A stretch of DNA of 26,036 bases from Alphaproteobacteria bacterium (GTDB lineage: Bacteria > Pseudomonadota > Alphaproteobacteria > Rhizobiales > Aestuariivirgaceae): contig JAPLOT010000339.1 of the NCBI GenBank assembly GCA_026400595.1, positions 1 to 26,036 of the forward strand. The letters run 5' to 3'. Under the pieces are notes generated by a model that saw only the letters and a program-made list of their open reading frames with translations, was not told the DNA's origin and did not search any database. Of the stretch, positions 14,889-23,235 are shown piece after piece; the first letter of the stretch is position 1; each line of letters begins with the position of its first letter. The translations under genes and the position numbers were made by a program.

Positions 14889-15287
14889 TCAGTCTCCCAG
14901 GATCTGACTGGCGATGTTGATGTACTTGCGACCTGCGTCCTGCGCGGCGGCGGCCGCCTTCTCGAGGTTCGAGGTCTTGCGCACGCGCGCCAGCTTCACC
15001 AGCATCGGCAGGTTGAGGCCGGCGACGACCTCGACACGGCCGATCTCCATCAGCGAAATCGCGAGATTGGAAGGTGTTCCGCCGAACATGTCGGTCAGGA
15101 TGATCACCCCTGCCCCGGCATCGGCCCGGCCGATCGCATTTGCAATGTCGACGCGCCGCGCGTCCATCTTGTCATCGGCGCCAATCGAAATCGTCTCGAT
15201 CCCGGTTTGGGGTCCGACGATATGCTCGAGCGCAAAGAGAAACTCTTCTGCCAGACGGCCATGGGTGACCAGGACGAGACCGATCAT
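14889..15287 (-). CDS. PTS mannose-type EIIA domain protein
   Basis: A 132-residue EIIA of the mannose family, with active-site histidine H9 in MIGLVLVTHGRLAEEF. Other hallmarks are DDKMDARR, GVIILTDMFGGTPSNLA and VAGLNLPMLVKLAR. It would accept phosphate from HPr and act as a regulatory output of the PTS, in rhizobia often called ManX or EIIA(Man), with no cognate permease nearby. The start is the family-typical ATG at 15287; its Shine-Dalgarno (GGAG) is 13 bases away and weak, and TTG/ATG codons farther upstream are in frame but add a non-conserved leader. It ends one base before ptsH and begins 76 bases after hprK. Confidence 0.94.
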   Translation of the reverse strand: MIGLVLVTHGRLAEEFLFALEHIVGPQTGIETISIGADDKMDARRVDIANAIGRADAGAGVIILTDMFGGTPSNLAISLMEIGRVEVVAGLNLPMLVKLARVRKTSNLEKAAAAAQDAGRKYINIASQILGD

Positions 15288-15363
15288 CGTTGCGCTGAGA
15301 CTCCATGCTCCGGCCAGTTCGGGGAGGCGCAACATGCCCAGATCGGGGATCGCTTGCAAGACG

Positions 15364-15831
15364 TCATTGCGGTCTCCTGAACAGATCGAGCGCCGCCCTC
15401 ACCCGGGCCGGCGCGGAGGCCGCGAAGGGATCGATCTGCACCAACGGCAGCCCAAGACCAAGGATATCGAGACGGCTCCCTGTCAGGTCGGGCAGGCGCT
15501 CGATGTCGGCCGACCTTTCGAGGCGCACCGCCAGCCGCAGAGTCACGTCATCCTCCGCCGGCAGCGCCGCGATGCCCAGGCCGCGGATCTCGAGCTTTCC
15601 CTTCAGCATGGCAGGCGCGCTGGCCTGCAGGTCCCCACCTCTTCGGGTGATGACGACCTGATCGTCGGCCACCAGCCTGGCATCGCGAAGGATCCCGTCG
15701 ATCCCAAGCCCCGGCTGGTCGACAAGGCGCAGGGCCAGGTCCGATTTGCCGGCCCCCGGCGGCCCAAGAAGCAGAACCCCTTCGCCATCCACAGAGAGAC
15801 AGGTCCCGTGGATCATGGTGGAATCAGCCAT
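15364..15831 (-). CDS. hprK: HPr kinase/phosphorylase, short alphaproteobacterial form
   Basis: A 155-residue enzyme that phosphorylates and dephosphorylates HPr on its serine. The P-loop is GPPGAGKS (about residues 23-30). The HprK signature region is present as EIRGLGI (81-87), with DDQVVI and DILGLGLPLVQIDP around it. Firmicute HprK has about 310 residues; this one lacks the N-terminal domain, which is the normal form in this group. Its ATG (15831) overlaps the chvG stop by eight bases, so translation is coupled. This links the ChvGI two-component system to PTS control, an arrangement well conserved in Hyphomicrobiales. Confidence 0.94.
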   Translation of the reverse strand: MADSTMIHGTCLSVDGEGVLLLGPPGAGKSDLALRLVDQPGLGIDGILRDARLVADDQVVITRRGGDLQASAPAMLKGKLEIRGLGIAALPAEDDVTLRLAVRLERSADIERLPDLTGSRLDILGLGLPLVQIDPFAASAPARVRAALDLFRRPQ

Positions 15832-17638
15832 AGGGCGGCACCCAATCCTCCGGAACGGCTGGCAGGCGGACAATGAAGCGCGCCCCGAGGACAGTGCGTT
15901 CGCCGGTGGCATCGGCCTTGCCCAGGCGGTTCTCGGCCCAGATCCGGCCCTTGTGGGCCTCGACGATCTGCTTCGAGATGGACAGGCCGAGGCCGGAATT
16001 GGCGCCGAAGCTGACCTCCGGCCGGTCAGTGTAGAACCGCTCGAAGATCCGCTCCAGATTGTCCGGCCTGATGCCCGGGCCAGAGTCGTCGACGCGGAAC
16101 TCCACCTCGTCGCCAACCCGCCGCATGCGGACGTTGAGGCGGGTGCCTGGACGGGTGAAGGACCGCGCATTGTCGAGCAGATTGCGAACCACCTGACCAA
16201 GGCGGGAGTCCTGGCCGACAACCATGTAGCCCCTCACCGGATCCATGCCGGGCGGGAGGCGAGCGATATCGAGCTGGATTTCGGCCTGATCGGGCTTGCG
16301 CACTTCATTGGCGAGATCGACGATGGCGGTGAGCAGCTTCACCATGTCGACCGCGTGAAGCTCGGCGCGCGCCAGCTCCGCATCGAGGCGTGACGCATCG
16401 GAGATATCGGTGATCAGGCGGTCAAGCCGCTTCACGTCATGCTTGACGATATCGATGAGGCGGGCGCGCTGTTCGTCGGTCTTCACGAATGAGAGGGTTT
16501 CGACGGCGCTGCGCAGCGATGTCAGCGGATTCTTCAGCTCGTGACTCACGTCGGCGGCGAAAGCCTCGATGGCGTCGATGCGGTTGTAGAGCGATGTCGT
16601 CATGTCGCGGATGGCGCCGGAAAGTTCGCCGATCTCGTCCTGGCGCGCAGTATAGTCCGGGATCTCGACACGCTTGTTGACGCCGCGCCGCACACGTTCG
16701 GCGGCGGCTGCGAGCTTGCGCAAGGGTGCCGCGATGGTGCCGGCAAGGAAGACCGAGAGCAGGATGGTGACCAGCGCCACCAGTCCGAACGTCATGAAGA
16801 CCACGCGACGTTCTGCTCCGAGCACGCTGTCGATCTCGCCGCCCGAGGTGGACAGCACCAGGGCGCCGAGCACGGCCCGATAGCGCTGCACCGGCACCGA
16901 GACCAGAACCACGATCTGGCCGCGGTCATTGAGGCGGACCAGGCTCACTGACGCGCCGTTGAGCGCCGCCGCGACTTCCGGGAAGTCCTTGCCATTGTCG
17001 AGCCCATATTCCGGCTGACGCGGATAATCGTAGGAGAAGGCCCAGGTCAGGAAGCTGTCCCAGAGCTGCTTGAGGGGATTGCCGGCATCGACCGCCAGGG
17101 GCGGGAGTTCGCTCTGGATGATATCGCCGCGGCTGTAGAGAAAGCGGCTGTCGATCACGAGGTTGCCCTCTGGATCGACGATGCGGGCGCGCACCGTGGT
17201 ATTGGCGAGCAGCCGCCGGAGAATGGGTCCTGCCGTTTCCGGATTGATGGGAAAATCGAGTCCCGAGAGCTGGTCGGCATCGGGTCTGGCCTCGTCGAGC
17301 GTATCCGAGAGCGAGTCCGGATCGATGACGATGGATCCCGTGTCCACCGTTGCGGAACCGGCAATGGCTGCGGCAATGATGTGGGCCTGGGTGGTCAGGC
17401 TCTGGACGCGCGCGTCGATCAGGCCCTGGCGGAACTGATTGAAATAGAGAATGCCCGCCACCAGAACGACAAGACCTAGCAGATTCAGGAAGACGATGCG
17501 GCTTGTCAGGCGGCGCGGAATGAGATGCCGGAAGCCGCCCCGTTGCGGCGCTGCGGGTCCGGTGGATTCGGTGGAGTCAGGACTTTCCTCGCCCTCGGAG
17601 CGAGTCTCGGCCTGCGCCGCTTGCACCTTATCCAGCAT
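15824..17638 (-). CDS. chvG: Sensor histidine kinase ChvG (ExoS)
   Basis: A 604-residue inner-membrane sensor kinase. After a charged cytoplasmic start come TM1 (about 47-69, RIVFLNLLGLVVLVAGILYF), a periplasmic sensor domain of about 210 residues, TM2 (279-300) and a HAMP segment. The phosphoacceptor histidine is H366 in AADVSHELKNPLTSLRSA. The ATP-binding domain shows the N box around N486-N490 (NLLDNA), DDSGPGI (517-523) and GLGLSISKQI (549-558). In rhizobia and Agrobacterium ChvG responds to acidity and cell-envelope stress through ChvI and is held inactive by ExoR; exoR is not in this window. It begins nine bases after chvI. Confidence 0.96.
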   Translation of the reverse strand: MLDKVQAAQAETRSEGEESPDSTESTGPAAPQRGGFRHLIPRRLTSRIVFLNLLGLVVLVAGILYFNQFRQGLIDARVQSLTTQAHIIAAAIAGSATVDTGSIVIDPDSLSDTLDEARPDADQLSGLDFPINPETAGPILRRLLANTTVRARIVDPEGNLVIDSRFLYSRGDIIQSELPPLAVDAGNPLKQLWDSFLTWAFSYDYPRQPEYGLDNGKDFPEVAAALNGASVSLVRLNDRGQIVVLVSVPVQRYRAVLGALVLSTSGGEIDSVLGAERRVVFMTFGLVALVTILLSVFLAGTIAAPLRKLAAAAERVRRGVNKRVEIPDYTARQDEIGELSGAIRDMTTSLYNRIDAIEAFAADVSHELKNPLTSLRSAVETLSFVKTDEQRARLIDIVKHDVKRLDRLITDISDASRLDAELARAELHAVDMVKLLTAIVDLANEVRKPDQAEIQLDIARLPPGMDPVRGYMVVGQDSRLGQVVRNLLDNARSFTRPGTRLNVRMRRVGDEVEFRVDDSGPGIRPDNLERIFERFYTDRPEVSFGANSGLGLSISKQIVEAHKGRIWAENRLGKADATGERTVLGARFIVRLPAVPEDWVPPYG

Positions 17639-17647
17639 CTCCGCCCG

Positions 17648-18358
17648 TTACTGTTCCTTGAAGCGATAGCCAACGCCGTAGAGCGTCTCGATGGCATCGA
17701 AGTCGGGATCGACCTGATTGAACTTCTTGCGCAGCCGCTTGATGTGGCTGTCGATGGTGCGATCGTCGACATAGACCTGGTCGTCATAGGCCGCGTCCAT
17801 CAGCGCGTCGCGGCTCTTCACGATGCCGGGTCGCTGGGCCAGCGACTGCAGGATGAGGAATTCGGTGACGGTGAGGGTCACCGGCTTGCCATCCCAGGTG
17901 CAGGAGTGGCGATCGGGATCCATGGTGAGTTTGCCCCGCTCGATGACCTTCGGCGCCTCGGCCGGGCCTGCAGCCGGATCGCGGTTTGGCGCGCGCCGCA
18001 GCACGGCCTTGACGCGCTCGACCAGAAGCCGCTGCGAGAAGGGCTTCTTGATGAAGTCATCGGCTCCCATCTTGAGGCCGAAGAGTTCGTCGATCTCGTC
18101 GTCCTTGGAGGTCAGGAAGATTACCGGCAGATCGGACTTCTGGCGGATGCGTCGCAGCAGCTCCATGCCGTCCATGCGCGGCATCTTGATGTCGAAGATG
18201 GCCATGTCCGGCGGCGTGTCCTGCAGTCCCTGGAGAGCCGCAGCGCCGTCATTGTACTTCTGGACCGCATAGCCCTCGTTCTCGAGCGCCATGCCCACCG
18301 AGGTCAGGATATTCCGGTCGTCGTCTACCAGCGCGATCGTCGGCATCTTCTTGTTCAT
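17648..18358 (-). CDS. chvI: Response regulator ChvI
   Basis: A 236-residue OmpR-family regulator. The receiver begins PTIALVDDDRNILTS with acidic residues D12-D14; the phosphorylated aspartate is D56 in MAIFDIKMPRMDG, with the switch threonine and lysine in VIFLTSKDDE and DFIKKPFS. The C-terminal winged helix includes VTLTVTEFLILQSLAQRPG and DDRTIDSHIKRLRKKF. The pair with ChvG is unmistakable. Start choice is uncertain: ATG 18358 (MNKKMPT) has AAGG too close, whereas ATG 18346 (MPTIALV) has AAGGA at better spacing and matches the usual family start. The gene is divergent from the HugZ-like gene, and the 94-base gap must hold both promoters. Confidence 0.95.
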   Translation of the reverse strand: MNKKMPTIALVDDDRNILTSVGMALENEGYAVQKYNDGAAALQGLQDTPPDMAIFDIKMPRMDGMELLRRIRQKSDLPVIFLTSKDDEIDELFGLKMGADDFIKKPFSQRLLVERVKAVLRRAPNRDPAAGPAEAPKVIERGKLTMDPDRHSCTWDGKPVTLTVTEFLILQSLAQRPGIVKSRDALMDAAYDDQVYVDDRTIDSHIKRLRKKFNQVDPDFDAIETLYGVGYRFKEQ

Positions 18359-18452
18359 CCTTGTTGAAATCCCGTAGGGTGGCACTAGGGGCGGAACTGG
18401 AACAAAATGTGGCGGACAGGATAGGGCCTCTTGCCGCCGAATGCGAGGTGAT

Positions 18453-19103
18453 ATGGCGTCAAAACCCCGGAGTTTCACCGGCCGCGAGGCGCGGATCCTG
18501 CTGCGCAGGGCCCGTACCGGTACCTTGGCCAGCCTGAATGCCGAAGGCGGAACGCCTTATGCATCCTTGGTTAACGTTGCAACTGACATCGAAGGGCAGC
18601 CCCTGATCCTTGTTTCAACCCTCGCCTGGCACACGCGCAACCTGTTGGCGGATGGCCGCGCCAGCCTCATGGTCGCGGAGCCCCCCGCCTCCGGCGACGC
18701 CCTTACCGGCCCGCGCGTGACGGTCATGGGACGCTTCGTCCCCAGCGAATCGGAGCAGGTGCGGCGGCGCTATCTGGCGCGGCATCCACAGGCGGCGCTC
18801 TATGCTGGCTTTGGCGATTTCGGTTTCTGGCGGATGGAGCCGGCGTTGGCCCATGCCGTGGCGGGGTTCGGCCGGATCGAGACCCTTGACGTGGATGAGG
18901 TGTTTCCCTCAGCGCCGGACATGGCCGAACTGGAAGCCGGCGCCATCGCGCATATGAATGAGGATCATGCCGATGCTGTCCGGCGCTATGCAACCCGGCT
19001 CCTGGGGGCGGTCGACGGGGATTGGAAAATCGCGGCAATCGACCCGGATGGCGCTGAAATCGTCAAGGATGAAGAGGTTCTGCGGCGAAGCGCTTCGCCA
19101 TAG
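18453..19103 (+). CDS. HugZ-like pyridoxamine 5'-phosphate oxidase-fold protein (C-terminus short)
   Basis: A 216-residue protein with an N-terminal split-barrel flavin/heme-binding domain (ARILLRRARTGTLASLNAEGG, PLILVSTLAWHTRNLLADGRASLMV, GPRVTVMGRF) and a C-terminal DUF2470-type domain (AHMNEDHADAVRRYATRLLG, then IAAIDPDGAEIV). Proteins of this build include the heme-using HugZ and other small-ligand binders. Family members are, from memory, about 240-250 residues and continue with an arginine-phenylalanine-proline strand and a final helix. Here the protein stops just after EEVLRRSASP, so the last 25-30 residues seem to be missing. ATG 18453 is chosen over 18441 because GAGG lies just upstream. 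It is followed by pckA after 32 bases. Function is unclear. Confidence 0.82.
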   Translation: MASKPRSFTGREARILLRRARTGTLASLNAEGGTPYASLVNVATDIEGQPLILVSTLAWHTRNLLADGRASLMVAEPPASGDALTGPRVTVMGRFVPSESEQVRRRYLARHPQAALYAGFGDFGFWRMEPALAHAVAGFGRIETLDVDEVFPSAPDMAELEAGAIAHMNEDHADAVRRYATRLLGAVDGDWKIAAIDPDGAEIVKDEEVLRRSASP

Positions 19104-19135
19104 GTTCTGGCCAGATTTCAGCCCGGGAGCCTCGC

Positions 19136-20743
19136 ATGGACATCGCCGCCACCACCCCAATCCGCGCCGAACTTGACAGGCTGGGCCTGCGCTGGCTGGA
19201 CCAGATCTCTTGGAACGCCCCGGCTGCGGCGCTCTTCCAGGAGGCGGTTCTCCGCGGCGAGGGCGTGGTAGCGGATGGCGGCGCCCTCGTCGTCTCGACC
19301 GGCGCCCATACCGGGCGCAGTCCCAATGACAAATTCATCGTACGCGATGCCACCACGGCGGAGACCGTGTGGTGGGACAACACCGCCGCCATGACCCTGG
19401 AATGCTTCGCCCGGCTGAAACAGGATTTCCTCGCCCATGCCCGCCTGCGGAGCGTCTTCGTGCAGGATCTCTTCGGCGGCGCCGATCCGCTCCACCGCCT
19501 TCCTGTCCGCGTCATTACCGAACGGGCCTGGCACGCGCTTTTCATCCAGCACCTGCTCATCCGACCGGGGAACCATGACGGTTTCACGCCGCAGTTGACC
19601 ATCATCAATCTGCCTTCCTTCAAGGCCGATCCCGCCCGTCACGGCACGCGCAGCGAGACGGTCATCGCACTGGATCTCGCCAATGGCCTCGTGCTCATCG
19701 GCGGAACGCAGTATGCCGGCGAGATGAAGAAGGCTGTCTTCACCGTTCTCAACCATCTCCTGCCGGAAAGGGGAGTCATGCCCATGCATTGCTCCGCCAA
19801 TGTCGGCGCGGATGGCCGCAGCGCCGTCTTCTTCGGTCTCTCGGGTACCGGCAAGACGACGCTCTCGGCCGATCCGGCGCGAACACTCATCGGCGATGAC
19901 GAGCATGGCTGGTCCGCGCGCGGCATCTTCAACTTCGAAGGCGGCTGCTATGCCAAGGTCATCCGCCTCTCGCCCGCGGCAGAGCCCGAGATCTTCGCGA
20001 CCACGCGGCGCTGGGGCACCGTGCTCGAGAACGTCAGCATCGACCGAAACAGCCGGTCACTCGATCTCGACGACGCCAGCATCACCGAGAACACGCGCGC
20101 AGCCTATCCGCTCGCAGCAATTCCGAATGCGAGCCGCAGCGGTCAGGCAGCAATCCCGAAGACAATCGTGATGCTGACGGCAGATGCCTTCGGCATTCTG
20201 CCGCCCATCGCCAGGCTCACGCCGCAACAGGCCATGTATCTTTTCCTCTCCGGATACACGGCCAAGGTGGCCGGCACCGAGCGCGGCGTGGCCGAACCGC
20301 AGGCGACGTTCTCCACCTGCTTTGGCGCGCCCTTCATCCCTCGCCATCCCTGCGTCTATGGCAAGCTGCTGCGCGACCTGATCGCCCGGCACGATGTTCA
20401 GTGCTTCCTGGTGAACACAGGCTGGACCGGTGGCGGGCATGGCCAAGGCCAGCGCATGCCGATCAAGGTCACGCGCCGGCTGCTCAATGCTGCGCTCGAC
20501 GGCGAACTGGCCACCGCGGCGATGCGCATCGATCCGAACTTTGGCTTTGCCATTCCGCTGGCCGTCAGTGGCGTGGACCCCGCCATTCTCGACCCGCGCG
20601 GCACCTGGGCGGATCCGACGGCCTATGATGCCGCCGCGCGCAAGCTGGTGGGCTTGTTCGTGAAGAACTTCGCGCGCTTCGAAGATCATGTGGAAGCGGA
20701 CATCCGGGCGGCAAGCCCGATGACCGCCATGGCCGCGGAATAG
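19136..20743 (+). CDS. pckA: Phosphoenolpyruvate carboxykinase (ATP)
   Basis: A 535-residue cytoplasmic enzyme that converts oxaloacetate and ATP to phosphoenolpyruvate and CO2, the entry to gluconeogenesis when the cell grows on organic acids. Motifs include GAHTGRSPNDKFIV, the nucleotide loop GLSGTGKTTLS (about residues 235-245), the metal site IGDDEHGWS and FNFEGGCYAKVI, and later LVNTGWTGGGHGQG. Length is typical. The ATG at 19136 has GGGAG six bases upstream. In related rhizobia pckA is divergent from chvI and is influenced by ChvI; here the HugZ-like gene lies between. It ends two bases before the convergent marR gene, with no visible terminator. Confidence 0.97.
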   Translation: MDIAATTPIRAELDRLGLRWLDQISWNAPAAALFQEAVLRGEGVVADGGALVVSTGAHTGRSPNDKFIVRDATTAETVWWDNTAAMTLECFARLKQDFLAHARLRSVFVQDLFGGADPLHRLPVRVITERAWHALFIQHLLIRPGNHDGFTPQLTIINLPSFKADPARHGTRSETVIALDLANGLVLIGGTQYAGEMKKAVFTVLNHLLPERGVMPMHCSANVGADGRSAVFFGLSGTGKTTLSADPARTLIGDDEHGWSARGIFNFEGGCYAKVIRLSPAAEPEIFATTRRWGTVLENVSIDRNSRSLDLDDASITENTRAAYPLAAIPNASRSGQAAIPKTIVMLTADAFGILPPIARLTPQQAMYLFLSGYTAKVAGTERGVAEPQATFSTCFGAPFIPRHPCVYGKLLRDLIARHDVQCFLVNTGWTGGGHGQGQRMPIKVTRRLLNAALDGELATAAMRIDPNFGFAIPLAVSGVDPAILDPRGTWADPTAYDAAARKLVGLFVKNFARFEDHVEADIRAASPMTAMAAE

Positions 20744-20745
20744 AC

Positions 20746-21330
20746 TCAGCGCTCTTCGTGCGCGATGCAGATCCGCCCGGTCTCGTCGCGGCTCAGGGCC
20801 TGCTCGAAGTACATGCAGAGATGCGGCCCCTGCGCCTCGTGGTTGCGGCCTTTCTCGCGGAAGTAGCGGCAGGTCCCGCACGTTCCGAAGTTGCTCTGCC
20901 CGCTGGCGTTCAGCTGGCCCGCCAGAAGCTCACGAAGGCCGCGTTCCGTGCGGCGCCGGGTCTTGCTTCCCAGCTCCTGCGCCATCTTCGCAAGCCGCGC
21001 CCAGGGATCATGGACGAGCATCTCCTCTCCTGCCGGAGTCAGGGTCAGTGTGACCGAGCGCTTCTCGCCGTCGCGGAGGGCCTTGGTCACCAGCCCCTTG
21101 CGCTCAAGTGCCATTACAGTCTGCGATATGGTGCCCTTGGTGGCACCGAGATATCGGGTCAACGCACCTGGTGAATTCGAGAAGCGATTGGCACGCGCCA
21201 GATAGCGCAGCGCTTCCCATTGCGCTGGATTGAGACCGCGATCATGTTCCTGTGCCCGCAACAGCCTCGACAGCCGCTCCATCGGCCAGATCAGAGCGGC
21301 GCCGTCGGTATCGTCCTCTTCATTACCCAT
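20746..21330 (-). CDS. MarR-family transcriptional regulator with C-terminal four-cysteine tail
   Basis: A 194-residue regulator. Residues 10-135 form a MarR winged helix (NPAQWEALRYLARANRF, LGATKGTISQTVMALERKGLV, wing DGEKRSVTLTLTPAGEE). Beyond the normal MarR end, residues 148-191 hold C151 and C154 (FGTCGTCRYF), C172 (PHLCMYF) and C188 (GRICIAHEE), with H170 and H191 nearby. Four cysteines in CxxC-x17-C-x15-C spacing suggest a zinc or iron-sulfur site that could sense metal, oxygen or redox state. It starts six bases after the importer ATPase stop and is therefore the last gene of that operon. A palindrome at the operon promoter may be its operator. The metal and ligand are not known. Confidence 0.87.
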   Translation of the reverse strand: MGNEEDDTDGAALIWPMERLSRLLRAQEHDRGLNPAQWEALRYLARANRFSNSPGALTRYLGATKGTISQTVMALERKGLVTKALRDGEKRSVTLTLTPAGEEMLVHDPWARLAKMAQELGSKTRRRTERGLRELLAGQLNASGQSNFGTCGTCRYFREKGRNHEAQGPHLCMYFEQALSRDETGRICIAHEER

Positions 21331-21336
21331 GGTCTG

Positions 21337-22443
21337 TCACGCGGTCAGGACGATGCCGGCCGATGCCGGCCAGGCGAGATTGATCTTACTGCCGGGCAGC
21401 GCCACTCCGGCTGCATGCTGGCCATCATGCTGCAGCGACACCGACACCGGTGCCGGAACGCCGGGAACCTGCACAAGATAGCGGCTGCGGTCGCCGAGAT
21501 ATGTGGAGGCGACGAGCTTGCCGGTCACGACGTTGGTACCAGTCCTGGCCTTTCCGGTAAGCACCGACAGTTTCTCGGGCCTCACCGCCACGTGCACGGC
21601 GTCGCCGACCGAAATCCTTGCCTCGCTCGCCGGTGCGCGCAAGGTGCCGATCGAACCTGCATCGACTGAAATCTCGTGGCCGATCTTGGTCACCCGGCCG
21701 GCAAAGAGATTCATGGTGCCGATGAACTCGGCAACCTCACGGCAGTACGGCCTCTCGTAGAGGCCGGTCGCCGTATCGATCTGCAGCACCTTGCCGCGCG
21801 CCATGACGGCAATGCGGTCCGACAGGGTGAGTGCCTCCTCCTGATCATGCGTCACGAAGACGAAGGTGATGCCAACGCTGCGCTGCAGGCTGCGGAGTTC
21901 CACCTGCATCTCCTCGCGCAGCTTCTTGTCGAGTGCGCCCAGCGGCTCATCGAGGAGCAGCACCTTGGGTCGGCACACCAGTGCGCGGGCCAGTGCGACG
22001 CGCTGGCGCTGCCCACCCGACAGCTGATGCGCGCCGCGCTGCTCATAGCCTTCGAGCTTCACCAGTGCGAGCGCCTGGTCGACCCGCGCCTTCTCTTCCG
22101 CCCGGGCAAGCTTCAGGCGCTTCAAGCCGTAACTGACGTTCTCGACGACATTCAGGTGCGGGAAGATCGCATAGCTCTGGAACACCATGTTGGTGGGCCG
22201 GAGATTGGCAGGCACGCCGGCCATGGGCTGGCCGTCCAGCAAGATCGAACCGGCGGTGGGCTGATCGAGCCCGGCCAGCATGCGCAGCAGGGTGGTCTTT
22301 CCGCAGCCCGACGGTCCCAGCATGGAGAAGAACTCGCCGCGGGCGATGTCGAAACTGACGCCATCCACGGCCGCCACCGGTCCGAAGTCGCGGCGGACAT
22401 CCTTCAGCGAAATGATCGTATCGGCCATCGGTTCCGTCATCAT
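21337..22443 (-). CDS. ABC transporter ATP-binding protein, spermidine/putrescine (PotA) type
   Basis: A 368-residue cytoplasmic ATPase for the importer encoded just upstream. Walker A is GPSGCGKTT (about residues 43-51). The rest follows in order: Q-loop MVFQSYAIFP, signature LSGGQRQRVALARAL, Walker B VLLLDEPLGALDKKLREEM and the switch histidine in VFVTHDQEEALT. A C-terminal TOBE domain follows (about 250-368), with VAVRPEKLSV and STYLGDRSRYLVQV. Starts at 22443 and 22440 are adjacent ATGs; the first forms an ATGA overlap with the potC-like stop and has AGGAG eight bases upstream. Ligand class is inferred from family; polyamines are typical, but this subfamily also moves other cations and organophosphorus compounds. 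Confidence 0.92.
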   Translation of the reverse strand: MMTEPMADTIISLKDVRRDFGPVAAVDGVSFDIARGEFFSMLGPSGCGKTTLLRMLAGLDQPTAGSILLDGQPMAGVPANLRPTNMVFQSYAIFPHLNVVENVSYGLKRLKLARAEEKARVDQALALVKLEGYEQRGAHQLSGGQRQRVALARALVCRPKVLLLDEPLGALDKKLREEMQVELRSLQRSVGITFVFVTHDQEEALTLSDRIAVMARGKVLQIDTATGLYERPYCREVAEFIGTMNLFAGRVTKIGHEISVDAGSIGTLRAPASEARISVGDAVHVAVRPEKLSVLTGKARTGTNVVTGKLVASTYLGDRSRYLVQVPGVPAPVSVSLQHDGQHAAGVALPGSKINLAWPASAGIVLTA

Positions 22444-23234
22444 GCCGGCTTCTCCTGCACGCCGCGACGCCGCAGCAGTTCCGCCGCCACCACGAGTATC
22501 GTGGAGACCAGCAGGATCAGCGAGCCCAGCGCCAGGACGCCGGGCAGCTTGTTGGGAAACCGCAACTGACCGAAGAGGAAGACCGGCAGGGTTGGATCGG
22601 TGCCGCTGAGGAAGAAAGCCATGACGAACTCGTCGAATGAGATGATGAAGCACATGAGCAGGCTGGAGATGACCGCAGGCCAGGCAAGCGGCAGCGTCAC
22701 GCGGCGGAAGGTGCCCCAGCCATCCTCGCCGAGGTCGCGCGAGGCTTCCTCGAGGCTCTTGTCGAAGCCTTCGAGCCTGGACATCAGCACCATGATGGCG
22801 AAGGGCAGGCAGATGAAGACATGCGACGCGCCCACCGTCAGCAGAGACAGTTCGACATTGAGGATCCGCACGAGGATGACCAGCAGCGCCACGGCAAAGA
22901 TGATGGAAGGCACCACCAATGGCAGCATGAGGGCAGCCGCAATCGCGCCTCCGCCACGCAGCCGGTAGCGGGTCAACGCGATGGCCGTCGGAAGTCCCAC
23001 GGCGGTCGCAATCACCGCGACGATGGTCGCGACGACAAGCGAGTTCCACAGGGCACCGAGCATCGAACCATTGGCGGCCATGGATGCATAGTGCTTGAGG
23101 GTGAAGCCCTTCAGCGGAAACACGGCAAATGTGTTGTCGTTGAAGGAGAAGAGCGGCATCAGCAGAACGGGGCCATAGAGAAAGACCGTGAAGAGGATGG
23201 CGTAGAGCGTGAGCGGGGTGAAGATCTTCCTCAT
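22440..23234 (-). CDS. ABC transporter permease, PotC type
   Basis: A 264-residue inner-membrane permease with about six helices. The N-terminal helix is LYAILFTVFLYGPVLLMPLFSF, and the C-terminal tail is basic (ELLRRRGVQ). The cytoplasmic coupling motif is EASRDLGEDGWGTFRRVTLPLAWPA, which docks on the ATPase. SFNDNTFAVFPLKGFTLKHY near the N-terminus is typical of PotC. Only one base separates its ATG from the preceding permease stop, and GGAG lies eight bases upstream. It ends in an ATGA overlap with the ATPase gene, so the whole set is translated as a unit. Confidence 0.92.
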   Translation of the reverse strand: MRKIFTPLTLYAILFTVFLYGPVLLMPLFSFNDNTFAVFPLKGFTLKHYASMAANGSMLGALWNSLVVATIVAVIATAVGLPTAIALTRYRLRGGGAIAAALMLPLVVPSIIFAVALLVILVRILNVELSLLTVGASHVFICLPFAIMVLMSRLEGFDKSLEEASRDLGEDGWGTFRRVTLPLAWPAVISSLLMCFIISFDEFVMAFFLSGTDPTLPVFLFGQLRFPNKLPGVLALGSLILLVSTILVVAAELLRRRGVQEKPA

Positions 23235-23235
23235 C

